From assembly GCA_037893245.1 (NCBI GenBank), contig JBAIAA010000697.1:372001-436000 (forward strand): a stretch of 64,000 nt of DNA. Direction: 5' to 3'. This DNA comes from Crossaster papposus (Eukaryota; Echinodermata; Asteroidea; Velatida; Solasteridae). Of the stretch, positions 45,357 through 56,692 are shown piece by piece. Positions within the stretch are counted from its first letter, which is position 1; every line of letters starts with the position of its first letter. The notes beneath the pieces were generated by a model, which was not told where the DNA came from, did no database searches, and saw nothing but the letters and a program-made list of their open reading frames with translations. A program made the position numbers and the translations under genes.

Positions 45357-46596
45357 CAACTACGCATCCCGGGCTTATTGGAGAATGAAAAACAAAACAG
45401 TCACGGCTTATTTGCATAAATTCAATATTTATATTATGTAGAGAAATTACGACCATGCAGTTGGTGATTCCATTGTTTGTTGACAACAGTTTGCAGGCGC
45501 GCCGCGCCAAAAATGAAACTTTAGATTTTCTAACGTTAACGTGCATTCTCAAAAATGTCTGCAATGGCAACGCTAAGCCCCTCAAAAAGTAAAGCCGTCA
45601 AATCTGATACTTGCATATTGTGTTGCAAAAGCGACAGTCGTGGTTTTTTTAGGATACATGTATGCTATTGCTGTACTAGATCGAAGCGCCGAAGACAAAA
45701 ACCAGTGGTGTCCGTGTTTGGAATTCTTTCGCCCTTTTTGTGCAGGTTGCTGTGTGGCTCATAGTTTTAACGGAGGAAATTCATTAATTGAGCCGCATTT
45801 ATAGGGCTAGGATGAACCTAATGTATAGGCCTAGGACTAGTACTACTACACTAGTAATATTAAATGCACCACAAAATACAATAATTTTCAGACAAACTTC
45901 TAAGTTCTAATCAATTGAGTAGGGCCTATGGCTAGCCATTTATGATGAAAGTGTAAACAATGATTTATCAGAATTTGTCAGCTTTAAAGAAAATACTAAT
46001 ACACTTGGGAATTTCCGAGATTTGTTGAAGCATATGGTTATTTTTTAGGGAACACTCATACCAGTCATAGCTCATCAGCCGATTTTGTGTGTGCCCAATT
46101 TCCGGACGCCACCGGTCATGACTGTTTTTTGAAGACAATTATTCTTTCTTCAGACTAGGTCGACTCGTCCTAAAACTAAGTACAAGTATTACCCCAACAT
46201 GCCTTACGTATGTAACTGCTCAATAATTATGTGTTCGTTTACTCAACAACAATATTCGAGCGTGTACTAGAGTTGATCCATTGTTTTTGTTAGCATTCTG
46301 AGAACCATGAACTGCACGTAGTTTGCGGTCTTTTTTGCACGATCAAACTTTCAATCTAGTACCAGGAGCCTATGCTGTGAATTGGACGAAGATATGACAT
46401 TTTTGGTATTGCCGCCAGACTACTACGCGTGCCCAGAATACACCAATCACAGGGAGCCAAATTTTTGCAGGCGTGTCCAAAATTATCGCAGCTTTTGTGT
46501 CGATGAGGGCGCTGCTCGACGAGGTTGGGATTGGGAACGAGGTTGGTCCAAGATGGCGCTGGGCAGTGGCGCAAAACAGCTCATGAAGACATGAAG
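45357..46596. other. Intergenic; one weak ORF
   Basis: An ATG at 45555 opens about 69 codons containing a Cys-rich stretch (DTCILCCKSDSRG ... CYCCTRSKRRRQK). It could be a zinc-binding first exon, but there is no supporting context. Nothing else recognised. Confidence 0.3.
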
Positions 46597-46920
46597 TGGG
46601 TTCATTTCAGTTCAGTTCATTTATTTTCCACAGGATTCACAAATAAATTCATGTAAATATCAAAATAATACAATACAGCTCAACAGGGGAGTGAATACTG
46701 TAGAGGGGCCCAAAAAAAGCAAAGCTTGTAAATATGGGACCCTTATACATACATATACTTGGTTCAAAGTGAATGTTCATATGATTAATTTCCACCAATT
46801 ATAACAATAAACTACGTTACACACAAATCAAAAAACATTAGATAATACAAACAAGGACAACAAAGACAAAACATAGGCCAACATGGAAATTATGTAACAA
46901 GATGACTAATTAAATATATA

Positions 46921-49900
46921 TCAACAATAAACATTCAACAAGATAGATTTATAGATACGTTTATAAGTTGACAGATTTGTACATTTTCTTAATGAATCGC
47001 TTAATGAATTCCATAGTTTAGGTCCTTCATATCTAATGGTTTTTTGAGCAAAAGAAGTACGAGGTAATAAGGAATGAAAATGAGAAGCTTGCCGAGTAAA
47101 ATGAGTATGAACATCAAAATTCCGTGTAAATATTGAATTAATAGAAAAAGGTAACGTATTGGAAATACATTGATACATGAGACAACCAAGTTGATAATAA
47201 TAAATATCCTTGATTTTCAGGGTGTGATGTTTGAAAAATAAGGGATCAGTATGAGCATTAAATTCAGTAACATTAATTATCCGAAGGGCACGTTTTTGTA
47301 AACGAAGTAACCTATTAATATTTTTAGATGTACAGTTTCCCCAGGCAAGTGTTCCATAGTTGAGATACGACACCACCAAAGTATTATACAAAGAAAATAA
47401 AATCTCAATGGGAAAAAAAGTTTTAATTCTATTAATTACACCAATGTTTCGTCTAATAATTTTACATAAATAATCAACATGATTTTCCCAGGTTAATCCA
47501 GAGTCAATTACTAAGCCAAGAAACTTCAAACAATCTGTTTTCTCAATACATACATTGTTGATCAAGACATCACAAGGAAGTTCACTGATAGAGTTGCTAA
47601 ACAGCATACAGTTAGTTTTTTTAAGGTTTAGTGAAAGTTTATTGACCCTGAACCAATTATAAACTGAGATACGCTCATTATTAGCTATTTCAACCAAGGT
47701 ATTAATATTTCTATGAGAGATGAATAGATTAGAATCATCAGCAAATAAAATAAATGAAAGTACTTCGGACGATTTGGTAAAGTCATTAATATAAATCAAA
47801 AACAATAATGGACCTAAAATTGACCCCTGAGGCACACCACAACCCAAATTTCTAGATGTTGAATTACACGCCCCAATAGAAACATATTGGCTTCTATCAG
47901 AAAGATAGCTTTTAAACCACTCTAGAGAGACTCCACGGATGCCATAATGAGAAAGCTTATACAATAATATATCATGGTCAATTGTATCAAAGGCTTTTGA
48001 AAGGTCTAAAAATATTCCGAGAGTATGTTCATAGTTATCCTTGGCAATAGAAACTTTATCAATAAAATCAAGAATTGCATGAATAGTCGAGTGTTCACTA
48101 CGAAAACCATATTGTGAGTTTGTCAATACTTTAAATTTGTTTAAGAAATCTATAGTACGATTATACACACATTTTTCAAATATTTTAGACAAACAGGTCA
48201 ATATAGAGATGGGCCTATAATTATTAACGCAACTAGAATCACCACTTTTAAAAACTGGTATTACTTTGGCAATTTTCAATTGATTAGGCACAGTACCAGT
48301 TACAAAAGAAATATTGATAATATGGGCAAGTGGTTTACATATAGCAGAAATGGAATTCTTAATAACCGAAATACCAACGGAATCATGTCCCACGCTTTTT
48401 TTATTTTGTAGGTTTTTAACAATGTCCGATACCTCATTTTCATCGACTGGGGTAAAGAAAAATGTATTTGGATTTGGGTGACCAAGAAAATCAATAAAAG
48501 AATCCTGATGATAAGGAATTTTTCTGGCAAGTTCTGGGCCTATGTTAACAAAATAATCATTAAAGTAATTAGCAATTTCAGTAGGGTTATTAACTAGCTT
48601 TCCCTCGTGCATAATACTACTTACAGTATGAAATGACATTTTATTATTTAAAACCGAGTTAATTACCTTCCAGGTATTACGTATATTATTCTTTTCCTTA
48701 TCAAATTGATGAGCAAAATAATTTTTTTTAGAAATGCGCAATAAACTGATGAGAATATTTTTATATCTAGTATATTTAATTTTACGTAAGTTAGTGGGAT
48801 GATCTAAATAGCGACGATACAGTTTATTTTTCTTATTAATAGATTTTAAAAGTGATTTAGTTATCCATGGTGCATTAGGTTTAGATTTTGATTTAACACG
48901 GTGATTATGGGAAGTTAAAGGAATATTTTTATCATGCAAAAAGCTAAGACGATCAACAAAATTATTAAATGCCTGTTCAGGATTATTACAAGTATAAATA
49001 CCTGTCCAGTCAGTAGAATGAAGATCAACATTAAGCCTCTGGAGGTTATCAATTGTATAGTTACGCGCATGTGTAGAAATAAAATTATTATTAACAGGGG
49101 CTTTAAACTTACAAGACTGGATGATCATAAAAACTGGTAAATGGTCTGAAATATCTGCTAAAAGAATACCTGATTTGGGAGATGGTAAAATGTTAGTAAA
49201 GAAATTATCAATAAGTGAAGCAGAGGTATCAGTTATCCTAGTTGGTTTATCAATTGTAGGAAGAAATGAATATGAAGTAACAAGATCCATAAAGACCTGG
49301 CAGTTGGGATGGGTATGATTAAGTAAATTAATATTAAAGTCACCAGTAATACAACAAACCTTTTTATCAGGAGTCATTTGAATTAATTGATTCTGAAAAG
49401 TGTGTAAAAACTCAATAAAACTTGCACTTGGAGGTTTATACACAACTCCTGCAATTATGTCCTTCGCTTTTGGGACTGAAATTTCAATAAATAAAGATTC
49501 AAGCACATCATTAGAACAATTAAGGTCCTCCCGAATTTTAAAATTCAACTCACAATCAATGTAAAGTGCAACCCCTCCTCCAGTTTTATCCTGTCTGTTA
49601 TTTGTAATAAGTTTATAACCTTGGAGATACAAATAACTATGGGGAGATGATTTTAACCATGTTTCAGAAAGTGCAATAACAGAAAACTTATAATTAACTA
49701 AGTCTAAAAGACTTTTAAGCTGATCAAAATGTTTTGAGAGACTCCTTATATTAAGATGAAGTAATGAGAACCCGTCTACATTGTGGAGATTTGGAAACTG
49801 TTGAGGTGAATAGTACTGAGAATTATTCAATGAATTAAAAGGATTATTAGGATCAACAAAAACATGGTCAACATTACTTTTGGAGTGACAAGCGGAAGAA

Positions 49901-50199
49901 CTACTACTGGAGGTGCTGATGTCAGAATCAGAGTAACTATTATTCATATTCATGTCAACAACAATCGAATAAAGATCCTCATTGTCTAAGGAATTAAAGG
50001 GGAAAGCATCACTAAGGCATATTTGGCATGTCCAGGGGTTATTATCTCCAGCAAGATCATGATAATCATTTAGATTTAAATAAGTACATTTTAAATGAAT
50101 CCAGGTTTCACAAGTGTCACAAAATATTCCATTTTGATTTGATTTTACAGCCTTTTTACAAGATGCACAGGGAAACTTTATAGGCATATGCAGATACAA
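46921..50199 (-). CDS. LINE ORF2: PHD finger, endonuclease, reverse transcriptase, intact (1092 aa)
   Basis: Starts at 50199. N-terminal Cys/His cluster [30 protein letters not shown] (residues about 8-65) is a PHD-type finger. Endonuclease: LHLNIRSL (about 146), [15 protein letters not shown] and [48 protein letters not shown] and the catalytic FADD. The C-terminus has [13 protein letters not shown], typical of the group. The frame is uninterrupted, so activity could be recent, although ORF1 is broken by a later MITE. Confidence 0.93.
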   Translation of the reverse strand: MYLHMPIKFPCASCKKAVKSNQNGIFCDTCETWIHLKCTYLNLNDYHDLAGDNNPWTCQICLSDAFPFNSLDNEDLYSIVVDMNMNNSYSDSDISTSSSSSSACHSKSNVDHVFVDPNNPFNSLNNSQYYSPQQFPNLHNVDGFSLLHLNIRSLSKHFDQLKSLLDLVNYKFSVIALSETWLKSSPHSYLYLQGYKLITNNRQDKTGGGVALYIDCELNFKIREDLNCSNDVLESLFIEISVPKAKDIIAGVVYKPPSASFIEFLHTFQNQLIQMTPDKKVCCITGDFNINLLNHTHPNCQVFMDLVTSYSFLPTIDKPTRITDTSASLIDNFFTNILPSPKSGILLADISDHLPVFMIIQSCKFKAPVNNNFISTHARNYTIDNLQRLNVDLHSTDWTGIYTCNNPEQAFNNFVDRLSFLHDKNIPLTSHNHRVKSKSKPNAPWITKSLLKSINKKNKLYRRYLDHPTNLRKIKYTRYKNILISLLRISKKNYFAHQFDKEKNNIRNTWKVINSVLNNKMSFHTVSSIMHEGKLVNNPTEIANYFNDYFVNIGPELARKIPYHQDSFIDFLGHPNPNTFFFTPVDENEVSDIVKNLQNKKSVGHDSVGISVIKNSISAICKPLAHIINISFVTGTVPNQLKIAKVIPVFKSGDSSCVNNYRPISILTCLSKIFEKCVYNRTIDFLNKFKVLTNSQYGFRSEHSTIHAILDFIDKVSIAKDNYEHTLGIFLDLSKAFDTIDHDILLYKLSHYGIRGVSLEWFKSYLSDRSQYVSIGACNSTSRNLGCGVPQGSILGPLLFLIYINDFTKSSEVLSFILFADDSNLFISHRNINTLVEIANNERISVYNWFRVNKLSLNLKKTNCMLFSNSISELPCDVLINNVCIEKTDCLKFLGLVIDSGLTWENHVDYLCKIIRRNIGVINRIKTFFPIEILFSLYNTLVVSYLNYGTLAWGNCTSKNINRLLRLQKRALRIINVTEFNAHTDPLFFKHHTLKIKDIYYYQLGCLMYQCISNTLPFSINSIFTRNFDVHTHFTRQASHFHSLLPRTSFAQKTIRYEGPKLWNSLSDSLRKCTNLSTYKRIYKSILLNVYC

Positions 50200-50536
50200 C
50201 TACAATAACTAACACCACACATACAACAAACAACAAACAATAGATAAATAAAGCACGGAGTGAGTGGGATTCACCCCAAGGGGGTGGGGGGAATTAAGAA
50301 ATAAATGTCTGATGTCTAGGGCAGCACCCAATATAGCAATATAATACACATACCATACAACCTTTATCCTGCCGCCGCGCCGGGCAAGGGCCGGCTGTGG
50401 TTATACCCCGGGGCCATACGTGGACCTAGGAGACATGCAAGCATGAAAGAAAATGTCTGCATCTTTCCTATTTATAGGATATAATAATACAATATTAAAT
50501 ACGAACGTGAGTAATACAGCTCAGTCTATCCATGAT
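50200..50536 (-). other. Spacer between LINE ORF1 and ORF2
   Basis: Non-coding linker inside the LINE, with a purine/pyrimidine-rich stretch (agggggtgggggg region at 50279-50291). No ORF of note. Confidence 0.6.
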
Positions 50537-51485
50537 CTATCTCAATTTTGAGAGGTCCTCCGCGCATCCGATTATGACACGACCGCCGTCCTTCTTACGG
50601 ATCTCAATTCTACCATCTTGGGTCCAGGTTCGGTCTGCTGAAGGATGGCGTCTTGCAGTATTCAACCAGCGTTGACGATCCTGGGTTAAGCTCTCGTGTA
50701 CATAAATGTCAGCTCCCTTGAATTTAGAGCGCAGATGGTAAACTGAAGATCGAGTGTTATAATTAGAGAACTTCACCATTATCGGTCGACTGCGTGGGTT
50801 ACCCGATTTATCCAGCCTCGGGCCTATGCGATGCGTGCGGTCAATGCTTTCCTTTGGAATCACGAGATCCAGGTGTTGCTGAGCCACTTCAATGATGCTA
50901 TTGTCCGTATTCTCTGAATGAATACCTGGGGCCAATTTCATAGAGCTGCTAACCACCAAAATTTGCTTAGCATGACAATTTGTCCTTGGCAAAAACAAGG
51001 TTACAGACCAAATTTCCACGTAATCTTTATTGTTTTGGATTGATAATCAGCTGTTTTTTTGCTTAGCATGAAAAACACGTAGAATTGTGGCTGGTAACCT
51101 GTTTTTAATGAGCAAGGCTTTTTTGTGCTAAGCAAATTTTTGTGCTTAGCAGCTCTATGAAATTGGCCCCAGTTGTACTGCCTTCAGGAATTCCATGGAC
51201 AATGAGGCAGTTACGGCGTGAATACTGTTCCTGTTGTTCTAGTTGTCGAGCAAGATGGCGGGTCTCTCTCTCTAGATCAGAAATGTTCTTATCTTTTTTG
51301 ATGAATTCCAGCTCGATAGCACGATGGATATTCTGGCTAATGGCATCTGAAAGTACAGGTATGATGATGTCGAGAACTGTCTGAGTTTTAAATGCTTCAG
51401 TAATGGCTGTGGCCAGGGCAGTAGAGTCGATAATCGGGTCATGCGTGGCCGTAGCGCTTGACTGGGCTTGGCGTTTAGGTGGCAT
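50537..51485 (-). pseudogene. LINE ORF1, interrupted by a MITE
   Basis: ATG at 51485 (CAT 51483-51485) opens MPPKRQAQSSATA, a coiled coil (DLERETRHLARQLEQQEQYS) and RRNCLIVHGIPEGST. After a 243-bp insertion it continues HSENTDNSIIEVAQQHLDL, RTHRIGPRL, RPIMVKFSNYNTR, DIYVHESLTQDRQ to a stop at 50537. This is the coiled-coil plus RRM-like RNA-binding architecture of many LINE ORF1 proteins. The insertion lies between the coiled coil and the RNA-binding part. Confidence 0.85.
50928..51170. mobile_element. MITE family D (GGGGCCAATTTCATAGAGCTG ends), copy 1
   Basis: A 243-bp element with TIRs ggggccaatttcatagagct / agctctatgaaattggcccc; a second, longer inverted segment (tttgcttagcat .. gctaagcaaa) lies inside. 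It splits LINE ORF1. The second copy is at 62026-62270. Target duplication not resolved. Confidence 0.9.
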
Positions 51486-52619
51486 CACGACACACGGCGT
51501 TCACACGATCTCCGCCACAAAATAGTTATGGTAAACTCACAAAATTGATACCAACCACAGCGACAGATCAGGTTTATAGGACTTGGCAGGCTATTGACGA
51601 CACTTCCAGGCCCAGAGCAGCATAAAGATGTGAACAGATTGTGTAATTTGTGACGAAAGATTCAGTTTCTACCGGAGCCGCCCCAGACACACGTCCTCAC
51701 TCACTCACGCCATATCTATTCCATTGGTCTGAAAATACCCTTTAATGTGGAATTCCAGGGTAACCTTGACCTACTGGCTATAATGATTCCATAATTCAAA
51801 TGTTATGTCGAGCCCCACCAGGAACTGGTAATTGACATACATACTTTTTAGCACAAGCTGTGGCTGCGTGCCTAAGCTAAGGTCAGGTCAGGAGACGTCA
51901 ATCGCTCAAGAGTCCAAGACCTGCGGAGATGGTGCACAATGCTTGCAATCGCGAGGAGTATGGCAATGCAAAATAATAACAATTAAATTATAATTATAAT
52001 AATCATAATAACGAAACAATAATAATAATCTCAGTTAGGTTAAGTAAAATGGGAAATTATTATATGGTAAACAGGTCAATATATTACAATCTCGATACGT
52101 AATTCAAAATGGCAGTTACGATGGTTACCATTGAAAGCTGTACAGTCTTGTTCACGGGGCAAAAAGAACATGCGTTGCTAAACGCGCGCACATTTTAGAA
52201 TGAACGCATGATGACTTGGAAGCGCAAACGTTTTCGATCGACGATGCGTACACGAGCAACGCATGTAAATTCGCCCTGTGAACAAAATGGCGCATATTAC
52301 CGTGAAACACCTTATTAAAGAATAGATGCCAAGATTTCTGGACAATGGATTCAGGTTACATGAAGTTTAACACTTTGGAATTGCCAGATTTTGCAGGATT
52401 CCTGTTATTTGTATAAAGAAAAATAGGGTAGGGAGTTCCGTTAGGGTTAAACTTTTCTAGTTTTCTGCATATTGTTTTTCTATTTAAGTTTGTTTCAGAA
52501 TCGTAACAATGGACATGCAACCTACGATGTAAATTTAGTCAGTACAAGTATTAGTGATAACAACGGGGGTTGCCATAGGAACTGAACCAAACAGTTCTGG
52601 GGAAAAACCATCAATAATC
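51486..52619. other. 5' flank of the C2-domain gene
   Basis: Contains A/T-rich simple repeats (51970-52030, ataat/aataat). No exon recognised. The promoter of the C2 gene must lie here or further upstream, but no core element can be fixed. Confidence 0.4.
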
Positions 52620-52662
52620 ATGACCTCATCAGCTGAACAGATTCAACTTTGTCGAGTTATTG
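52620..52662 (+). CDS. C2-domain (class I Rab11-FIP-like) protein, exon 1
   Basis: ATG 52620 opens MTSSAEQIQLCRVI and the exon ends in phase 1 before GTAAGT. Joined to exon 2 it gives QLCRVIVHQARGLVAKG, the first two strands of a C2 domain. The next exons are 52921, 53728, 54105, 55150 and 55693. Confidence 0.65.
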
Positions 52663-52920
52663 GTAAGTTAGTAGACATTAGGATGTACTCAATCAAAAAT
52701 ACAACATGTACATGTATATTGGACGAGCAGCCGATTTCACAAAACCTTACGCAATGGCGTAAGCCCCCTTGCGCCACAAAGTCGTACACAAATTGGAGGT
52801 TTCCATAAGTTTGTGCACAATCATGGATGCGCCCAGCTCGCATCACTTTGTACATCGAGCCACCGCTCTATATAGCTCCATGGCTGTGCGTAACATGACT
52901 GTGTTCATTCTCTTGCGCAG

Positions 52921-53055
52921 TTCACCAGGCGAGAGGCTTGGTGGCGAAAGGTGCGGACGGCCCGTGGAGCAGCGCGTTCGTCAAGATGAGCTACGGCAAG
53001 CGACGTCCGTCGCGAAGAAATCACTAAACCCACGGTGGAATGAAGAATGTGAATT
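52921..53055 (+). CDS. C2-domain (class I Rab11-FIP-like) protein, exon 2, with frameshift
   Basis: Entered in phase 1 it reads VHQARGLVAKGADGPWSSAF and VKMSYGK, then the C2 reading jumps to another frame for ATSVAKKSLNPRWNEECE. The shift lies at about 52995-53003 and equals one missing base (exon length 135 where 136 is needed to meet exon 3 in phase). Either an assembly or sequencing error or a disabling mutation. -SVA-KSLNP-W-E- is the classic C2 pattern of Rab11-FIP1/2/5. Confidence 0.65.
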
Positions 53056-53090
53056 GTAAGTTTCATTATGACCTGCTACAGAAAAAAGTG

Positions 53091-53191
53091 ATATGTGACC
53101 GACTCGACAAAAAGGTGTAATGGCCCGCTCAACGTTACATGATAGTGCACAGCGCGACTTATTACACCTTTTTGTAGAGCCGGTCACATAT
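53091..53191. repeat. Inverted repeat with 31-bp arms
   Basis: Arms 53091-53121 and 53161-53191 (atatgtgaccg ... aaaaaggtgtaat and complement) differ at about two positions and enclose a 39-bp loop. It begins 36 bp after the exon 2 donor, so the intron RNA could fold there. Confidence 0.85.
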
Positions 53192-53727
53192 AACTCGCAC
53201 AAAATAGTAATATATACATGGTTAGAAAGTCCAGGATATAAGCTTTCATTTGGTACATAGTACAGTTCCATAGCCCCTCTCGTTCCGGTGATATGACGTT
53301 TGTGCGTATTATTAGCGTATAATCCGTTACAGTGAGGAATTAATACTAGCATCAAGGGCCTAACCCTAACCCTGCTAGACCCAGCACAGTGCATCAGGTA
53401 AAAAAGTCTGGTGCACTTTGAGGCATTCAGCTGTCAACACCAGAGCATAAAACAACCACAGTCTATTGAGAGCTCATCCCGTTAAACAATGCCAGAGATG
53501 GATTCTGCTGCGTTGGGTGACCACAGACTCTGAGGCAGTTTGACCTTGAGATTTCTGACCTGATGAATCTTGCTGCGCTGGGCAGGGTTGTCGCTTTGAC
53601 AAATGATGCACATTGCTGGAATATGTGTACCTTGAAGGGTAATGTACATGTACGTGGTCCCGAGATCTAAGGTACTTTTGTACTTTGGTTGTAATTTCAA
53701 TATCCTTTGAATTTTGTTGATTCACAG

Positions 53728-53856
53728 TGTCTTAACTACAGAAGACTCCAGCGTCGAGCTGCTTGTTTACCACAGGGGCAAGTTGTTGGACATCTTCCTG
53801 GGAACGCTCACAATCCCTGTGAGAAGACTACACGAATCGCGCACTGCCATTACAAA
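53728..53856 (+). CDS. C2-domain (class I Rab11-FIP-like) protein, exon 3
   Basis: Phase 2 entry: VLTTEDSSVELLVYHRGKL, LDIFLGTLTIPVRRLHES. This is the second half of the C2 sandwich; D-FLG--T-PV--L matches the FIP family. Ends phase 2 at GTGGGT. Confidence 0.75.
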
Positions 53857-53988
53857 GTGGGTAACATCACACACAGAGTAGCCTTGATCCAAGGCCAAAA
53901 ATTACTCCTTGTACAGTCAGATCTTTGTAAATAAACAAAGTATTTTAGAAAAACAAACTCAATCGCACGTAAAAGTCCTATGGATACT

Positions 53989-54057
53989 GCCCGCAAGCGC
54001 CCGCAAGCACCCGCAAGCGCCCGCAAGCGCCCGGAAGCGCCCGCAAGCGCCCGGAAG
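53989..54057 (+). repeat. GC-rich 10-bp minisatellite (cgcccgcaag), 7 copies
   Basis: cgcccgcaag/cgcccggaag repeated in tandem, ending 47 bp before exon 4. Its edge is included in the inverted copy found near 62310-62325. Confidence 0.9.
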
Positions 54058-54104
54058 CTTAATCGTGACCTTTATGCGTGAGACTATCGTTCTCTTGATC
54101 CCAG

Positions 54105-54262
54105 GTGGTACAAGCTTCAACATCGACCGGGGAAATCTAAGAAGGAACACAAGGATCGCGGTGAGATTGAAGTTACGTTAGAGGTCACAGAAGACGTGAC
54201 AGACGTAACAGGTGGAGGGAGTACGAAGACGAAAAGGTCATCCTCGCTCTCCAAGGCAACAG
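54105..54262 (+). CDS. C2-domain (class I Rab11-FIP-like) protein, exon 4
   Basis: Phase 2 entry completing Lys: KWYKLQHRPGKSKKEHKDRG, EIEVTLEV, then TDVTGGGSTKTKRSSSLSK. WYKL--RPGK--KERGEIEV- is diagnostic of class I Rab11-FIPs. Ends phase 1 at GTAATT. A rearranged inverted copy of this exon and its upstream intron lies at 61302-62325. Confidence 0.8.
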
Positions 54263-54366
54263 GTAATTAAAGCCCGCTCTAAATGCTGCCTTTTTCTACT
54301 TTGTCCCAAGTTACTTACCCTAGGAATGGACATGATGTTATTCTTGCAGACATGGCCAGTAAAACA

Positions 54367-54662
54367 GGGCCAAGTTCGATCAAGGAACTATAGTTAACTA
54401 GTGGTTTAGTTCGTGACGTCGTTAGGGCATGCGCACTGAAGTTGAAGTGCGAACGACCCTAGTCAAACTTGACCATTAACTGCCAAACTGGTCCTCTCTG
54501 TACTGTGCTATTAAAGCGGCTATTGGTTACCATCGATGCGACCAACCGCGGTAGGCTGGTCGTGAATAGTCGACTAGACTAGTCCAACCATCGTCGACTA
54601 GCCTGAGTTCGATCAGAGTTAGGCAAACTATAGTTAACTATAGTCCTTGATCGAACTTGGCC
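54367..54662. mobile_element. 296-bp TIR element in intron 4
   Basis: Ends ggccaagttcgatcaaggaa, continuing ctatagttaact, mirrored at the right end. No ORF; target duplication not resolved. Confidence 0.8.
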
Positions 54663-54759
54663 TAGGATGCAATTTCAACAAAAGTTGTCCAAAATCACAT
54701 CCTCGGTCCAAATTCACATCGACTGATGTGATTTTGCATTTTTACAAGCTGCTTGTGAC

Positions 54760-54835
54760 CTGTTTATACGTCATCCGTTTTGAATTAGGGAAAATCTTTG
54801 CGTGCTTGAATTGTACATCGTCTGAAACGAACTGG
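54760..54835. mobile_element. TTAA MITE family B, right-end fragment
   Basis: Ends cgaactgg at 54835, followed by TTAA at 54836-54839, which abuts the TTAA (54840-54843) of the next copy. Left part missing. Confidence 0.65.
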
Positions 54836-54843
54836 TTAATTAA

Positions 54844-55077
54844 CCAGTTCGCGCCGGATGACGCATATAAACGCAAAGTTGTTTCCAGATTCAAAACGGA
54901 TGACGCATAAACATGCCACGAGCAAGGCCTGAAATGTCTTTCAGCTGCGAGCAAGGCCAGAAATGCTATTGTGTGCTCCCCGGTACTATCGGCCTGAACT
55001 TGCCCAGAATCGAGTTTCATTCCAACTAATCCCGCGCTTCGGCTCGGTGATGTTGAAATAATCCCGGCGCGAACTGG
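54844..55077. mobile_element. TTAA MITE family B, complete 234-bp copy
   Basis: Ends ccagttcgcgccgg and ccggcgcgaactgg; TTAA at 54840-54843 and 55078-55081. Lies 72 bp upstream of exon 5. Confidence 0.9.
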
Positions 55078-55149
55078 TTAACAATCTCATTCTTGACTAG
55101 ATCAAAAACAATTCTTGACTTGTAATTGCCGTCTTCTGTCATATTACAG

Positions 55150-55271
55150 GGTTGAAGAGCGAGTTAAAAGCCCCTCATTTGAAAAGCCACATAGCAGCTG
55201 ACAAGGACGACAGCCCAGTGCCGGAGTTTATCGGCGGAAGGGAGAAGTCCGACTCTAATGACAGTGGAAGA
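55150..55271 (+). CDS. C2-domain (class I Rab11-FIP-like) protein, exon 5
   Basis: Phase 1 entry: GLKSELKAPHLKSHIAAD, DDSPVPEFIGGREKSDSND. Ser/Asp-rich linker after the C2 domain. Ends phase 0 at GTAACC. Confidence 0.55.
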
Positions 55272-55387
55272 GTAACCTTTCAAAACACGCTTCCCCTCTC
55301 CCCTTTTTGTGTGAAATTCGAAGAAAAAAAACCAGACATTTGTGTTGTTGAAATGTAAGACGCTGATATGTGATTGAGATGTAAGAT

Positions 55388-55495
55388 GTGTGATGCGACT
55401 GGCTTGCGACTGGCTTGCGACTGGCTTGCGACTGGCTTTCAACTAGCTAGCAACCGGCTTGCGACCGGCTTGCGACCAGCTTACGACCGGCCTGC
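55388..55495 (+). repeat. 11-12-bp minisatellite (gcgactggctt)
   Basis: About nine imperfect copies of gcgactggctt/gcgaccggctt in tandem in intron 5. Confidence 0.85.
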
Positions 55496-55692
55496 ATGGC
55501 TTAATATAAAGAATGCTAGGTACAGCCTACGACCTCAAAACAATGCCTCCTCTAAAATCAAGTGGCCCTTTTTGGTCATTCATCCTCAATCCTCCAAAAT
55601 CCTCCAAACCTGCAAGGAGGATTTTGGAAGATTGAGAAGGGTAAGATCGAGATTCAAACGTCATTTTCATTCTAATTTTTTTTCTCAAGCAG

Positions 55693-55869
55693 GCGTCAGA
55701 CTCCATTGCGTCGGAGAGCCCAGTCTCGGAGAGGCGGCTATCCCACAATGCACCTGAATGCTATGGCTCGCAGGAGTCCGTTGGCAGTAGCGGGTCGCAG
55801 TCTAAGGATAAGAAAAGAGGGCTCCGGAAACGAATGAAGAGTGCTATTGGCACGTTGAAAAGAGACAAG
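55693..55869 (+). CDS. C2-domain (class I Rab11-FIP-like) protein, exon 6
   Basis: A 59-codon exon, phase 0 at both ends: SDSIASESPVSERRL, SQESVGSSGSQSKDKKR, GLRKRMKSAIGTLKRDK. Ser-rich linker with a basic cluster as in FIP1/5. The family's C-terminal Rab11-binding helix is not found downstream; the next phase-0 exon (56921) is KIF21-like. Confidence 0.65.
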
Positions 55870-55997
55870 GTATGATAAACAAGTTTGTGAGTGACTTCAC
55901 GACTTTTTGATAACTTTAACTTTAGCTTTACAATATCTAACCATTCCGCCAAGTGAAGCAAAATTTGCGTAATGTCTTATTGCCAAGATTGCATTGT

Positions 55998-56692
55998 TAG
56001 GTTTGGTATGCTTTCTAGTGCGAGAGCCTAGGGGGTTAGGGTTAACTACTGAACCTGTGTGCAGTTGTTGAAGTTAGTTAGGTTTGGTATGCTTTCTAGT
56101 GCGAGAGCCTAGGGGGTTAGGGTTAACTACTGAACCTGTGTGCAGTTGTTGAAGTTTGTTAAGTTTGGTTTGCTTTCTAGTGTGAGAGCCTAGGGGGTTA
56201 GGGTTAACTACTGAACCTGTGTGCAGTTGTTGAAGTTTGTTAGGTTTGCTATGCTTTCTAGTGCGAGAGCCTAGGGGTTAGGGTTAACTACTGAACCTGT
56301 GTGCAGTTGTTGAAGTTTGTTAGGTTTGGTATGCTTTCTAGTGCGAGAGCCTAGGGGGTTAGGGTTAACTACTGAACCTGTGTGCAGTTGTTGAAGTTTG
56401 TTAGGTTTGGTATGCTTTCTAGTGCGAGAGCCTAGGGGGTTAGGGTTAACTACTGGACCTGTGTGCAGTTGTTGAAGTTTGTTAGGTTTGGTATGCTTTC
56501 TAGTGCGAGAGCCTAGGGGGTTAGGGTTAACTACTGAACCTGTGTGCAGTTGTTGAAGTTTGTTAGGTTTGGTATGCTTTCTAGTGCGAGAGCCTGGGGG
56601 GTTAGGGTTAACTACTGAACCTGTGTGCAGTTGTTGAAGTTTGTTAGGTTTGGTATGCTTTCTAGTGAGAGAGCCTAGGGGGTTAGGGTTAA
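55998..56692 (+). repeat. 81-bp satellite, about 8.5 copies
   Basis: Unit starts gtttggtatgctttctagtg and contains ggggttagggttaactact. Starts at 56001, 56082, 56163 and on, at 81 bp. Copies are highly similar. 81 is divisible by 3, so an ORF runs through it on the - strand, but it is not a gene. Confidence 0.95.

Larger units (their letters stand above)
46597..51485 (-). mobile_element. CR1/L2-group LINE, near full length
   Basis: On the - strand: ORF1 (51485 to 50537, split), spacer (50536-50200), ORF2 (50199-46921) and a 3' UTR down to a tail of gaact/tgaa-like short repeats at about 46597-46612. The 5' end may extend to about 51700. Two-ORF structure, endonuclease-RT, and PHD finger fit the CR1/L2/Daphne group. 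Confidence 0.85.

Noticed and set aside
45555..45764. Cys-rich 69-codon ORF as a zinc-finger gene
   Set aside because: Spacing of cysteines does not fit a known finger clearly, there is no downstream exon, and frames of this length occur by chance. Left as a weak possibility in the intergenic entry.
1..52600. Search for KIF21 motor or coiled-coil exons upstream of the WD40 part
   Set aside because: No P-loop GQTGSGKT-like or other kinesin motor motif was recognised on the + strand; absence by eye is not proof.
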